This document shows, piece by piece, positions 1 through 9,323 of a DNA stretch of 64,000 bases. The position numbers and the translations under genes were made by a program. The notes beneath the pieces were generated by a model. That model searched no databases and was not told the origin of the DNA. It was given only the letters and a program-made list of their open reading frames with translations. Source of the DNA: Staphylococcus auricularis (GTDB lineage Bacteria; Bacillota; Bacilli; Staphylococcales; Staphylococcaceae); contig NZ_LLER01000007.1 in NCBI RefSeq assembly GCF_001500315.1, positions 119,679-183,678 of the forward strand, written 5' to 3'. The number at the start of each line of letters is the position of its first letter. Positions within the stretch are counted from its first letter, which is position 1.

Positions 1-551
1 AGCGTCGTCAAGTTTTGAGTGGCAAAGAGAGAAATCGCTGCAATACCACTAAAACCGCTTGGCACTTGATTGATTGTTTTCGTATTAATACCACCTAACG
101 CGATGATTGGAATGTCTTGAATCTCGAGTGCTGCTTGTATTTCAGTCTCACTTCTTGGAGCCTGACCTGGTTTTGAAGCTGTGTTAAAAAGATGGCCGAA
201 TAACACAAAGTCTAGTTGGTCATTACTTGCTTGCTGGATACTTGTTGCGTGGTGAGTCGCTTGGCTGACAATCACATCTGGATGTTGCTGTTTATACCGT
301 GCTGCACGTGGATCACCTTCTCGAAAATGAATACCAGTCAAATGACACTGTGCTAACACTTTTTCATCACTATGTATCATCAATTTATCTTTGGGAAAGC
401 CATGAGCGAGGGCTTGGTTTACCCAATGAACGAGTGATTTTGTATCCATTGGTGTACGTAGGATTAGATAGTCAATGGCAGGTGCAATGGCTGTATAGTG
501 TTTCGCATCCGCTTCAGTAAGTGCTTGATAACGGGTAATAGCTACGAACAT
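1..551 (-). CDS. tenI: TenI / ThiE-like thiamin pathway protein (3' end beyond window)
   Basis: Translation of the minus strand from the ATG at 551 stays open to the window edge (183 codons). It reads MFVAITRYQAL at the start, then a TIM-barrel of the thiamin-phosphate synthase/TenI family. The segment FGHLFNTASKPG holds the His that TenI enzymes use to tautomerise the thiazole phosphate, and IALGGIN is the usual phosphate-binding loop. TenI-type tautomerases lack synthase activity, but ThiE cannot be excluded because the C-terminus is missing. A TPP riboswitch and terminator lie directly upstream, which ties the gene to thiamin synthesis. In Bacillus, tenI is followed by goxB-thiSGF, so the rest of a thiazole operon may lie to the left of this window (inference). 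Confidence 0.82.
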   Translation of the reverse strand, partial: MFVAITRYQALTEADAKHYTAIAPAIDYLILRTPMDTKSLVHWVNQALAHGFPKDKLMIHSDEKVLAQCHLTGIHFREGDPRAARYKQQHPDVIVSQATHHATSIQQASNDQLDFVLFGHLFNTASKPGQAPRSETEIQAALEIQDIPIIALGGINTKTINQVPSGFSGIAAISLFATQNLTT

Positions 552-570
552 TTTAAATCACTCCAAATAA

Positions 571-605
571 AAAAACGTTATTTTCCTCAGTAGGAAAATA
601 ACGTT
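571..605 (-). terminator. Intrinsic terminator, expression platform of TPP riboswitch
   Basis: Perfect 14-bp stem (574-587 with 592-605) and a 4-nt loop, followed on the minus strand by a run of seven T. It sits between the aptamer and tenI, so it is the probable OFF-state terminator when TPP is bound. Confidence 0.88.
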
Positions 606-635
606 GAGATCGATGTTATATATTGATGAAAACGA

Positions 636-732
636 CACTTTCCTACGCCAGTATAAACTGGATCAGGTTCCAGGAATCCCAAAGTCGCTACTTTAATCTC
701 AGCCTTTAACAAAGGCACTTCCAGTGGTTTTA
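636..732 (-). promoter_or_regulatory. TPP riboswitch (THI element) aptamer
   Basis: On the minus strand the conserved THI-box pieces appear in order: GGCTGAGATTAAAG, then GGAACCTGATCC, then ACTGGCGTAGGAAAG. Outer pairing CACT/AGTG closes the P1 stem. It is followed by a strong terminator and then tenI. Known behaviour of the class: TPP binding favours termination, so tenI expression falls when thiamin pyrophosphate is plentiful. Confidence 0.93.
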
Positions 733-788
733 TACTCTATTTAATTTGTTTCTATCAAAAAGATAGCGCTAACGTATTTGACAGTTAT

Positions 789-817
789 AATATATCGCAA
801 TGGTGATAGCGTTGCAA
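789..817 (-). promoter_or_regulatory. Promoter of the TPP riboswitch-tenI transcript
   Basis: Minus strand TTGCAA (812-817) and TATATT (789-794) with a 17-nt spacer. Predicted start near 781, about 50 nt before the aptamer. The promoter lies just past the xylB stop codon, so tenI is transcribed separately from xylB. Confidence 0.65.
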
Positions 818-835
818 GCTAGGCGTCATGTTATT

Positions 836-2341
836 TTACACCTCAGAGTGTTGTGCTGTGGATAATTGAAGCAGTTGTTTTGTCAGCGGCTGGGTGTGTT
901 CATAAACACTTTGATAGATGTCAAAATAACGCATATAGTTATCGTGATTGGCTTGATTTGGCGTGAACGACTTGTCGTATTCAATCCATGTATTGACGCA
1001 TGATTCAATACTCTCAAACCAACCAACGCCCTTCGCTGCGATCATCGCTGCGCCCATCGAAGGACCTTCTTCGTATTTCAATTTACTGACGTGTGTATTG
1101 AACACGTCGGCTTGTAATTGTAACCAGAATTCACTTTTTGCGCCGCCACCAATAGAAACGATATGGGACACATCTTTTCCAAGTGATCGGATATATTCCA
1201 CTGCGTCATACAGTGAATAGGTAATACCTTCGATGACTGCTCGTGCTAAATCAGCAGAAGTATGTAAATGACTAAGCCCGATAAAGCTACCTCGAATGGA
1301 AGCATCGCCATGAGGTGTTCGTTCTCCTGATAAGTAAGGTGTAAATACAAGCCCTCGTGCGCCTATCGTAGACCGACTCGCAAGTTCAACGATATTGCTA
1401 AAGCTGGTATCAGGTAAAACCGTTTGTTTAAACCAACTGAGACTGTCCCCTGCTGCCAATGTGACAGCCATTGCGTAAGACATATCATCGACACTATGTT
1501 GGAATAAATGAATGTTACGGCGATAAGTTGTTTCATGTTCGTCATCACAAATTAAAAAGACGCCAGAGGTACCAATACTGCACAGCGCTTCGCCATTACG
1601 AATGACGCCTGCCCCTACAGCACCTGCTGCATTGTCGCCACCGCCCGCAAAGACAGCCACATGATTATTTAGTCCTAGTTCATCGGCAACATTCGGTTTG
1701 ATTGTACCTACACATTGTTGTGAAGAGACGAGTTCAGGATAAATATCGTGAATTCCAAACTGTTCACCGATGGATTTGTCCCATGTCTTGGTATCTGGGT
1801 CGAGTAGTAATGTGCTAGAAGCATCTGCATATTCCATGTGAAGTTCTCCGGTTAAAGCGAAGCGCACATAATCTTTGGGCAATAAAAAGACACTCACTTT
1901 ATGCCAAAGATCCGGTTCGTTTTGTTGGACCCACAACATTTTCGTTAATGTGAACCCTTCTAATACGGGATTGTCTAAAACATAATCTCCAAGTTGTGCT
2001 TTGATCGTTTCGCACTGTGGTGTTGAACGGGTATCGTTCCACAATATCGCATTACGCAGCGGACGGTGACTCTCATCTAGTATGACCAGACTATGCATTT
2101 GGCCAGAAAATGAAATACCTTCGATTTTTGTATGGTCAATCGAAGGATCGTCGACTAATTTACGTATGTTAGCTTTAGTAGCTGCTACCCACGCGTCAGG
2201 ATGTTGTTCACTGTAACCTGATTGTTGATGTTCTATAGTTAAAGGTTCACTGACACTCGCGAGTACTGTACCTTGTTGATTAACAGCTATGGTTTTAACT
2301 GAGCTTGTACCGATATCGATACCTAATACAATGTTATCCAT
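836..2341 (-). CDS. xylB: Xylulokinase (FGGY kinase family)
   Basis: 501 residues, the usual size of bacterial xylulokinases. It phosphorylates D-xylulose to xylulose 5-phosphate, which feeds the pentose phosphate pathway in the cytoplasm. Visible motifs: N-terminal phosphate-1 loop LGIDIGTSSVK, the XylB-typical FSGQMHSLV near residue 80, ILWNDTRS, adenosine loop GGGDNAAGAVG, and the C-terminal ISIGGGAKS signature of FGGY kinases. The start at 2341 has the ribosome site AAGGAAGAG seven bases upstream. No xylose isomerase or transporter is seen beside it, so its partner enzymes must lie elsewhere, or the real substrate may be another ketose. The assignment to xylulose rests on motif similarity. 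Confidence 0.85.
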   Translation of the reverse strand: MDNIVLGIDIGTSSVKTIAVNQQGTVLASVSEPLTIEHQQSGYSEQHPDAWVAATKANIRKLVDDPSIDHTKIEGISFSGQMHSLVILDESHRPLRNAILWNDTRSTPQCETIKAQLGDYVLDNPVLEGFTLTKMLWVQQNEPDLWHKVSVFLLPKDYVRFALTGELHMEYADASSTLLLDPDTKTWDKSIGEQFGIHDIYPELVSSQQCVGTIKPNVADELGLNNHVAVFAGGGDNAAGAVGAGVIRNGEALCSIGTSGVFLICDDEHETTYRRNIHLFQHSVDDMSYAMAVTLAAGDSLSWFKQTVLPDTSFSNIVELASRSTIGARGLVFTPYLSGERTPHGDASIRGSFIGLSHLHTSADLARAVIEGITYSLYDAVEYIRSLGKDVSHIVSIGGGAKSEFWLQLQADVFNTHVSKLKYEEGPSMGAAMIAAKGVGWFESIESCVNTWIEYDKSFTPNQANHDNYMRYFDIYQSVYEHTQPLTKQLLQLSTAQHSEV

Positions 2342-2657
2342 ACATCTCTTCCTTTTTGATCATTCACTCAAATTCTATACGTTTTTACTTTTAAGATATA
2401 ACAATAAAATTTAACACTTTGCAAGCTGGAACCGTTATAAGAATAAGATAGATTATAAATGAGATTTAAAAAATAGGGGAGGGGAGATCAAATCTTTAGA
2501 AACACTGTCATATCAACTTTTTAACTCTATAGGTAAGGCTAACGGTTCAGAGAACGAATACAAACAGATGTCTAAATTTAATACGAATATTGTTTATATA
2601 ACCGTTTTATATAAAAGTCGTGTTATGATTTGTAGTGAAAAGAAAGGAGCGTGCGTG
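2342..2657. other. Divergent intergenic region xylB / braR
   Basis: 316 bases between the diverging xylB and braR starts. AT-rich; it must hold both promoters. A TATGAT -10-like box lies about 30 bases before braR, and AAAGGAGC is the braR ribosome site. No convincing gene or BceR-type palindrome was seen here, in contrast to the braS-braD gap. Confidence 0.4.
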
Positions 2658-3323
2658 ATGAAAATTCTCATTGTCGAAGACGATTTTACCATTGCTGAAA
2701 GTTTACAAAATGAACTTAGTAAATGGCACTATGATGTAATGATCGCCGAAGATTTTAATGAAATCATGAGTCTTTTTCAATCATATGACCCACATCTCGT
2801 TGTGTTAGATATTACGTTACCATCATTTAACGGTTATCATTGGTGCCAAGAAATACGTAAAACGTCCAATGTGCCGATACTCTTTATTAGTTCACAATCG
2901 GATGATATGGATAAGATCATGGCGATACAAATGGGAGCCGATGACTATATCGAAAAGCCGTTTAGTTTATCTCTCGCAACGGCGAAAATCCAAGCGCTCA
3001 TACGACGGACTTATAATTTTGCAGTCGACAAAAATGAACTCGAAGTGAAAGGTTGTATCTTATCACTCGATGAAGCAAAAGTGTCATACGAAGATCAAAC
3101 TGAACAACTATCATTTACAGAATTACAAATTCTGTCATTATTATTCCAACATGAAGGTCAGTATGTAAGTCGTACCGCACTCATCGAAAAATGCTGGGAA
3201 TCTGAGTATTTTATCGATGACAATACGCTTGCAGTAAACATGACACGGTTACGTAAGAAATTACGTCGTCTAGGGTTAGAGGACTTTATTCAAACAAAGA
3301 AAAATGTAGGGTATAAAGTGTAG
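2658..3323 (+). CDS. braR: Response regulator BraR (OmpR/PhoB family)
   Basis: 221 residues from the ATG at 2658, chosen because AAAGGAGC lies just upstream and MKILIVEDD is the canonical receiver start; an in-frame ATG at 2568 would add 30 unlikely residues. Receiver domain at about 1-115 with acidic pocket EDD, phospho-acceptor Asp in VVLDITLP and Lys in IEKPF; winged-helix DNA-binding domain at about 130-221 ending TKKNVGYKV. From memory the sequence follows S. aureus BraR/NsaR closely (WCQEIRKTSNVPI, ALIEKCWESE). In S. aureus this regulator answers bacitracin and nisin through BraS and BraDE and turns on braDE and vraDE. First gene of the four-gene module. Confidence 0.88.
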   Translation: MKILIVEDDFTIAESLQNELSKWHYDVMIAEDFNEIMSLFQSYDPHLVVLDITLPSFNGYHWCQEIRKTSNVPILFISSQSDDMDKIMAIQMGADDYIEKPFSLSLATAKIQALIRRTYNFAVDKNELEVKGCILSLDEAKVSYEDQTEQLSFTELQILSLLFQHEGQYVSRTALIEKCWESEYFIDDNTLAVNMTRLRKKLRRLGLEDFIQTKKNVGYKV

Positions 3324-3336
3324 GAGCTGGATCGTC

Positions 3337-4230
3337 ATGAAATTTATAAACGAGATTAAAAATGAAATCATCATCGCTATCGGAATTTTAATCCTATTTT
3401 TAGTGATCTTTTTCGTGTTTTCGCTGCCAATGGAGGCTTTCTTTTTAGGGGCTGCTATCGTGCTCTTTATACTAATCATTTACTGGGTCATTCAGTTCAT
3501 GAATTTTAAAGAAAAATTGCGTTTGAAAACACAAGTGGATCAATTAGAAGATCAGTTAGAAACGATGCGACGCGAACAAATTGAGTATAAAAATGAAATA
3601 GAAGCTTACTTTTTAACGTGGGTACACCAAATTAAGACGCCGATTACCGCTTCTAAACTATTACTCGAACAAAATCATGAAGATACAGTCAATCGTGTGC
3701 GACAAGAAATCTTACAAATTGATAACTACACGAACCTTGCACTCAGTTATTTAAAATTAATTAACCAACAGACCGATATGGTATTGATGAAAGTATCGAT
3801 TGATGACCTAATTCGCACGCTCATTAAAAAATATTCAATCCAGTTCATTCAAAACCATACTAAAGTCCATTATGAAAAAGTGACAGATGAAGTGTTAACT
3901 GATGCGAAATGGGCTTCGATCATGATCGAACAAATTCTCAACAATGCGTTGAAATATGCGAGAGGAAAAGATATATGGATTGATTTTGATTCACAACAAA
4001 ACCAACTCAAGATTGCGGATAACGGTATTGGTATCAGCCAAGCAGATAAACCTAAAATATTTGATCGCGGATATTCCGGCTATAACGGTCGTTTAAATGA
4101 TAAATCGAGTGGCATTGGGTTATTTATCGTGAAACAAATTGCGAATCGTCTTCAACATAAAGTAGAAGTTGAGTCTGAGTTAAATGAAGGGGCGACGTTT
4201 ACCATCACTTTCCCACAACAAACAACGTAA
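3337..4230 (+). CDS. braS: Intramembrane-sensing histidine kinase BraS
   Basis: 297 residues. Two membrane helices at about 12-32 and 38-57 with almost no extracellular loop, the hallmark of BceS-type kinases that sense through a partner ABC transporter. The H-box is FLTWVHQIKTPITA, with the phospho-accepting His near residue 99; the N-box EQILNNALKYA, G1 IADNGIGIS and G2 GIGLFIVKQ are all present. It starts 13 bases after braR, and its ribosome site AGGAG overlaps the braR stop, so the pair is co-expressed. Expected to phosphorylate BraR when BraDE meets bacitracin or nisin. Confidence 0.88.
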   Translation: MKFINEIKNEIIIAIGILILFLVIFFVFSLPMEAFFLGAAIVLFILIIYWVIQFMNFKEKLRLKTQVDQLEDQLETMRREQIEYKNEIEAYFLTWVHQIKTPITASKLLLEQNHEDTVNRVRQEILQIDNYTNLALSYLKLINQQTDMVLMKVSIDDLIRTLIKKYSIQFIQNHTKVHYEKVTDEVLTDAKWASIMIEQILNNALKYARGKDIWIDFDSQQNQLKIADNGIGISQADKPKIFDRGYSGYNGRLNDKSSGIGLFIVKQIANRLQHKVEVESELNEGATFTITFPQQTT

Positions 4231-4231
4231 C

Positions 4232-4247
4232 CTTACAATATTGTAAG
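4232..4247. promoter_or_regulatory. BceR-type operator upstream of braD
   Basis: Perfect 16-base palindrome CTTACAATATTGTAAG containing TTACA-N4-TGTAA. This matches the TNACA-N4-TGTAA motif described for BceR-like regulators. It lies in the 103-base gap between braS and braD, so BraR probably drives a separate inducible braDE transcript from here. Confidence 0.68.
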
Positions 4248-4333
4248 ACGAGGGTGCCAGATTGAAAGGAATCATAAATGTGCTATAACCGTAAAGGGAG
4301 TAACATAGGTATTGAGTAAAAGGGGCGAGACAG

Positions 4334-5083
4334 ATGTTATTAGAGGTCGAAAATGTAAAAAAGATATTTGGTAGAAGACTCAATGCAGTCACAGCACTTA
4401 AAGATCTATCGTTTACGGTAAACGAAGGAGAATTCGTCGCAATCATGGGCGAGTCAGGCTCAGGTAAGTCTACGTTGCTTAATTTAATCGCAACCTTTGA
4501 CCAACCGACTGAAGGGTCAATTACGATTCATGGGCAAAATTTAGATCAGCTGAAACATAAACAAATTGCACAGTTTAGAAGAAATATGCTTGGATTTGTC
4601 TTTCAAGATTTTAATATGCTGACGACGATGACGAATAAAGATAATTTATTGATGCCACTCGTGTTATCTAATGAAAAGCCACAGACAATGAACGAACGTG
4701 TCGAAGTCATCAGTGAAGAATTAGATATAAAAAATATACTCGATAAATACCCGCATGAAGTCTCCGGGGGCCAACAGCAACGTGTAGCGATTGGTCGGGC
4801 AATCATCACACAGCCGAAACTCATTCTGGCAGATGAACCGACTGGCGCACTAGATTCAAAGACCTCTGAAGATATTATGAATTTATTTAGAAAGATGAAT
4901 CACGATCAACAAACGATTTTAATGGTGACCCATTCTACGGTCGATGCTTCATTTGCGAAACGTGTGCTATTTATTAAGGATGGACGCGTGTATCATGAAA
5001 TCTATCGTGGCGAAGAATCACGAGCCGTTTTTCAAAAGCGCATTTCAGAAAGTCTTACCATTTTAAATGAGAGGGCAGACTGA
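4334..5083 (+). CDS. braD: ABC transporter ATP-binding protein BraD
   Basis: 249 residues, typical for BceA-type ATPases. Walker [10 protein letters not shown] (about 39-47), Q-loop VFQDFNM, signature SGGQQQR, Walker [13 protein letters not shown] and H-loop MVTHS are all intact. It powers BraE in the membrane. In S. aureus BraDE acts mainly as the sensor arm for bacitracin and nisin and signals to BraS, while VraDE does most of the detoxifying. The start has AGGGGCGAG as ribosome site. It follows an operator-like palindrome and ends two bases before braE. Confidence 0.9.
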   Translation: MLLEVENVKKIFGRRLNAVTALKDLSFTVNEGEFVAIMGESGSGKSTLLNLIATFDQPTEGSITIHGQNLDQLKHKQIAQFRRNMLGFVFQDFNMLTTMTNKDNLLMPLVLSNEKPQTMNERVEVISEELDIKNILDKYPHEVSGGQQQRVAIGRAIITQPKLILADEPTGALDSKTSEDIMNLFRKMNHDQQTILMVTHSTVDASFAKRVLFIKDGRVYHEIYRGEESRAVFQKRISESLTILNERAD

Positions 5084-5084
5084 C

Positions 5085-7070
5085 ATGACACTATGGTTAA
5101 TGTGGAAACTCGTCATTAATAACTTCAAAAGCATTCGCATGATGGTCGTGCCGTTCATCTTGTCTCTAAGTTTCATCTTTGGCTTACATTTTATTCTGTT
5201 GTCCATCAGTATGAATGATTATTTTCACCGAGAAGCTGAGATGATTACGACGTTTGCGATTGTCGCTCAGTTTATCTTGTTTCTCTTAAGTGTGTCCTTT
5301 GCGCTATATGCGAACCAGTTCATGATGCATCACCGGAAGAAGAACTTTGCGTTAAGTATGATGTTTGGCATGGAAAAGAAACATCTCTGCTTTTTGCTGT
5401 TGATAGAAAATATCATTGAGTTTGTGATTATTGCCGTAATTTCTGTTATCGGTGGCTTTCTCTTTAGTCTGCTCATGTTTATGTTTTTAAATAAAGTATT
5501 ACAACGGCATCATCATGTGACATTAGCGGATTTCACTTTGAATATGAATGTCGTGTGGTTGACGTTATTAATCTTAATTTTAGTGATGGGGCTCATTTTC
5601 TTAGTTAATATCGTCAAAGTCACATTGCAAAATCCTATCCAGCTCGTGCAAAAAGAAAATAATCAATCCCAACGCATCAAGAAAGTCCGTCTCATTATCT
5701 TACTTGTGTTAGGTCTAGTTTTACTCGGCTCAGGTTACTATCTAGCACTTACAACTCAAGGAATCTTCCATTCTCTCCTTACAATTTTTGAGGCGATGTT
5801 ACTCGTATTCGTCGGAACATACTGTTTGTTTATGTCGCTCAGTTTGTTTACGTTAAAAGGGTTACAGCGTATTCCACGTGTGTATTATCATCCGGTGCTT
5901 TTCTTTTCTATAAATGGTATGATTTCACGCATGAAAACAGATGCGATTAGTCTGGCCAACATGTCAGTCATATGTACGTTCTTAATCGCAACGATTGGCT
6001 TGACGATTATGACCTATCAAGGTGCACCTAATCTCGTCAAAACACTGACTGACCAACGAGATTATACGACGGTTATTACAGTAGAAAATGAAAAAAATAA
6101 ATCATTGAAAGCAAAAACAGAAAAAGTCTTGGACGATGTTCAAAAATATGCGACGATTTCTCAACTCAAGCAGCGCTATTTTGTGATATTGGGCATTGAT
6201 ATTAAAGATAACAACGTGTTTGATGTTGCACACAATGATCAAAAGGCAACGGTTCAATTTACGCCTGAAAAAGAATATAACCGTGTCTTTAACAAAAATT
6301 TGAAACTTGCACCAAACGAACTCGGCATCACTGAAAATAGTAATAAACTTGGAAAACAAAAATCGATTCAAATTGGAGACCAAATGTATAGTCGTGTCGA
6401 TTTGAAAGATACGAGAGCGATGATTAGATCGACGATGGAGTCAGATATCTTTGTGGTCGTACCTGATGAGCAACAATTAGACCAAATCTTACATACACTT
6501 TTACCAGCTGATAAAAATCTCCAGAATTATAAGCGAGTTGATTTAGCATTTAATGTAGATGAAGGTAAACACGCACTCGAACAACATAGTATGGATATAT
6601 TGAAAAAGGATCATGTTCAACTCACGAATACGAAAGAAATGTCACGCCTCGTGTATCAATTGGATAGTGGCTTAATTTTTCTAGGTGTCATTATCTCAGC
6701 TGCGCTCATCACGATTCTGTTCTTGATTTTATACTATAAACAGATGGTTGAAGCGGATGAGGATCAAAAAAGGTACGCACTATTATCACAACTCGGCGTG
6801 GAAGGCACGACGATTCGCAAAGTGATCAATCAACAACTGCGATGGCTCTTTACGTTACCCGCACTGGTCGCAATCATTCACACGTTAGTGGCGACAAAAA
6901 TTATTTATAAAGTAATCAGTGTGCTCGGGGTCCAAAATATGTGGCAATTCGCACTCGTTTATTTCGGTGTACTCGTCATCGTTGTCGTTTGTTATGGCCT
7001 GCTCTGTATAGGCGTCTCAACGATTTATTATAATATTGTATATCGCGGACTGAAGCGGCCCCATGAGTGA
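5085..7070 (+). CDS. braE: ABC transporter permease BraE (BceB type)
   Basis: 661 residues from the ATG at 5085, which follows GAGAGGG; an ATG at 5067 is in frame but overlaps braD and lacks a better ribosome site. Hydrophobic segments give the ten-helix FtsX/BceB plan: about seven helices in the first 300 residues, a hydrophilic extracellular domain at roughly 320-525, then three C-terminal helices. The large extracellular loop is the part that recognises peptide antibiotics in this family. Functions with BraD and communicates with BraS. The gene ends at a bidirectional terminator, closing the four-gene module. Confidence 0.87.
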   Translation: MTLWLMWKLVINNFKSIRMMVVPFILSLSFIFGLHFILLSISMNDYFHREAEMITTFAIVAQFILFLLSVSFALYANQFMMHHRKKNFALSMMFGMEKKHLCFLLLIENIIEFVIIAVISVIGGFLFSLLMFMFLNKVLQRHHHVTLADFTLNMNVVWLTLLILILVMGLIFLVNIVKVTLQNPIQLVQKENNQSQRIKKVRLIILLVLGLVLLGSGYYLALTTQGIFHSLLTIFEAMLLVFVGTYCLFMSLSLFTLKGLQRIPRVYYHPVLFFSINGMISRMKTDAISLANMSVICTFLIATIGLTIMTYQGAPNLVKTLTDQRDYTTVITVENEKNKSLKAKTEKVLDDVQKYATISQLKQRYFVILGIDIKDNNVFDVAHNDQKATVQFTPEKEYNRVFNKNLKLAPNELGITENSNKLGKQKSIQIGDQMYSRVDLKDTRAMIRSTMESDIFVVVPDEQQLDQILHTLLPADKNLQNYKRVDLAFNVDEGKHALEQHSMDILKKDHVQLTNTKEMSRLVYQLDSGLIFLGVIISAALITILFLILYYKQMVEADEDQKRYALLSQLGVEGTTIRKVINQQLRWLFTLPALVAIIHTLVATKIIYKVISVLGVQNMWQFALVYFGVLVIVVVCYGLLCIGVSTIYYNIVYRGLKRPHE

Positions 7071-7129
7071 AGTACCAACCTTTTGATGTTGAGTGGGTTG
7101 GAGGTCTATGACGCGTATCTAAAATAAAA

Positions 7130-7166
7130 AGAGGCAAGCACCTGTGAAGTGTGCTTGCCTTTTGTA
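7130..7166. terminator. Bidirectional terminator braE / cysJ
   Basis: Stem AGGCAAGCAC (7132-7141) with GTGCTTGCCT (7151-7160), T-rich on the plus side and A-rich upstream, so it can serve both converging genes. Confidence 0.85.
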
Positions 7167-7200
7167 TATTGTGAGAGAAATGGGTAAGTGTGATATCCCC

Positions 7201-9168
7201 TTAATATACGTCTCGTTGATAACGACGTTCTTTTAACATTTTTTTAAGGTAATGATCTGCTTCCTCGTCACTTAAGTCTCCTTCTTTTACTAGGATTTGG
7301 TGAAGGGCTTCGCTGACACCTTGTGCCATTTTTTCCTTGTCACCACAAACAAAGAAACAAGCGCCGTTTGTGAGCCAGTCATAGACTGTTTCACTGTTTT
7401 CTAATAAGCGGTCTTGGACATATACTTTATGTTCAGAATCTCTTGAAAATGCCAAATCAAGTCGATTTAAAAATCCTTGATCTTGCATATCCTCGATTTC
7501 TTCTTGGTACAAATAATCGTGGTTGCGATATTGGTTACCGAAGATAAGCCAGTTATCACCTGAATAACCGACGTGCATACATTCTTGAAGATATGCTCTA
7601 AATGGCGCTATACCTGTTCCAGCACCCACCATAATGACAGGTGTGGATGCATCGAATGGGAACTTAAAGTTTTTATTTTTTCTAAAGTAAATTGGCAATG
7701 TGTCCCCAGGTTCAGTCCGCTCAGCTAATTGGACAGAGCAAACCCCTTTACGGTCACGTCCATGTGCCTGATAGCGTACCGTGCTCACCGTAATGTGGAC
7801 CTCGTCTGTATTGAGCTTGTTACTGCTAGCGATTGAATATTCTCGCGGCGGTAACTTTCTCAACAAGTCCGTGAGCTGTTTCGGTTCTAATGTGCGTGGT
7901 GGGAAATCAGTCACTAAATCTAAGAAATCGCGACCTTCAATATAATCATTGAGCCAATCTTGATCAGCTACTTTCGCGGTAAGCGTGTCGTTACCGAATA
8001 ACGTTGCTGCTGTTTCAACGAGATTTGGATTGAGCTTGGTGATTTCAAAATGATGGGTTAACGCATCTTTTACATTCACTGTCGTATCATTTGCATCTGA
8101 AATCTCTGTGTCTGCTTGAGCGTCCCACCCAAGCGTTTGAATGATATTTGCGACGAGTACCGGATCATTTTCAGGAATGACGCCTAAAATGTCACCTGGT
8201 TCATAAGTGTTGTCGTTATCTTCAATCTCTAATTCGATATGACGGACTTCTTTTTCAGCTTGACTACCACATAAATTAAAGTTTGTGAGTACTTTTGCTT
8301 GGAACGGATTTGCTTTCGTATAGTACTCAGATGGTGTAGTCGTGTTGCTTTCAGTGATGGTTGTGTCTGCTTCATCTTCAAAATCGAGTGTCACTTCTTC
8401 TGCAGTGCTGTCAATCGTCTTTGACGAACTAGACGCATCGTTTTGAATTTGTGTCAGCAATTCTAATACTTCTGTCATCCACTGATTAGCCGTTTCTTCA
8501 TAATCAAAGTCACAGTCGACACGCGCTTTCATACGGTGCGCGCCGAGTTCACCAATGATGTGGTCAAAGTCTTTACCTGCTTGGCAGAAGTTCGCAAAGT
8601 CTTGATCACCTAGTGCTAATACTGAAAAGTTAACACCCTCTAGACTTGGCGCATCATCGCTGTGTAGATATTCATATAAGTCTAAAGCATTGATCGGTGG
8701 TTCGCCTACACCTTGTGTTGAACAGATGACAAACACGTATTGTTGTTCTGCTAAATCAGCAGGTTTAAAGTCATCCATGTCATAGAGTGACACGTTAAAG
8801 TTTTCAGCTTTCAACTTGTCGTAAAATTGTTCTGCGACGAATTCCGCATTACCTGTTTCAGTTCCAAAGAGAATGGTTACATCCAGTGGTTCAGCGTCCG
8901 ATGCTGAAACGGATTCACTTTCAGAACTGGAGGTTTCTTCTTGCGTTGCTACGTCAGAAGTCGAAGCAGATATGTCATTTGACACTGGTTGGTCTTCTGA
9001 TTCTGGAGAAGCGGTTGCTTCATTTTGAGCCCTTTGACTCTGACCCATTAAATAGCCACTCACCCAGTATTGTTGTTCGGGTGTTAACGTGTTGATGAGC
9101 TCATCGAGTAACTTGCGTTGTGTTTCGTCTAATGGGCTATAATTTGTGTTTGGTTCCAACTCTTTCAC
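7201..9168 (-). CDS. cysJ: Sulfite reductase (NADPH) flavoprotein alpha subunit
   Basis: 655 residues. N-terminal helical segment (1-43), a Ser/Glu-rich linker (about 44-95), flavodoxin domain with FMN loop FGTETGN at 101-107, FAD-binding domain with REYSIASS and KGVCSVQLAE, then the NADPH-binding domain with GAGTGIAPFRA and C-terminal RRYQRDVY. The enzyme passes electrons from NADPH through FAD and FMN to a sulfite reductase haemoprotein for cysteine synthesis. No cysI partner lies next to it here: the next genes are the methionine operon on one side and bra on the other. The acidic, low-complexity linker is long compared with Escherichia coli CysJ. Confidence 0.88.
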   Translation of the reverse strand: MKELEPNTNYSPLDETQRKLLDELINTLTPEQQYWVSGYLMGQSQRAQNEATASPESEDQPVSNDISASTSDVATQEETSSSESESVSASDAEPLDVTILFGTETGNAEFVAEQFYDKLKAENFNVSLYDMDDFKPADLAEQQYVFVICSTQGVGEPPINALDLYEYLHSDDAPSLEGVNFSVLALGDQDFANFCQAGKDFDHIIGELGAHRMKARVDCDFDYEETANQWMTEVLELLTQIQNDASSSSKTIDSTAEEVTLDFEDEADTTITESNTTTPSEYYTKANPFQAKVLTNFNLCGSQAEKEVRHIELEIEDNDNTYEPGDILGVIPENDPVLVANIIQTLGWDAQADTEISDANDTTVNVKDALTHHFEITKLNPNLVETAATLFGNDTLTAKVADQDWLNDYIEGRDFLDLVTDFPPRTLEPKQLTDLLRKLPPREYSIASSNKLNTDEVHITVSTVRYQAHGRDRKGVCSVQLAERTEPGDTLPIYFRKNKNFKFPFDASTPVIMVGAGTGIAPFRAYLQECMHVGYSGDNWLIFGNQYRNHDYLYQEEIEDMQDQGFLNRLDLAFSRDSEHKVYVQDRLLENSETVYDWLTNGACFFVCGDKEKMAQGVSEALHQILVKEGDLSDEEADHYLKKMLKERRYQRDVY

Positions 9169-9323
9169 CTCTGTTTCTGCGATCTATGTTGTCGATATAT
9201 ATTTAGACGGCGCTCAGACTTCCCTCTAGGAAAATGCTGAGTCAAACCGTGATTGCGTAGATTAAATTCTAGTCTCAATTATAACGTGATTCCTCAAGAT
9301 TGTTAAAGTTTAACAACTATAAA

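Noticed and set aside
4180..4446. Minus-strand frame across the braS-braD gap
   Set aside because: It overlaps two well-supported genes and the operator; a shadow frame.
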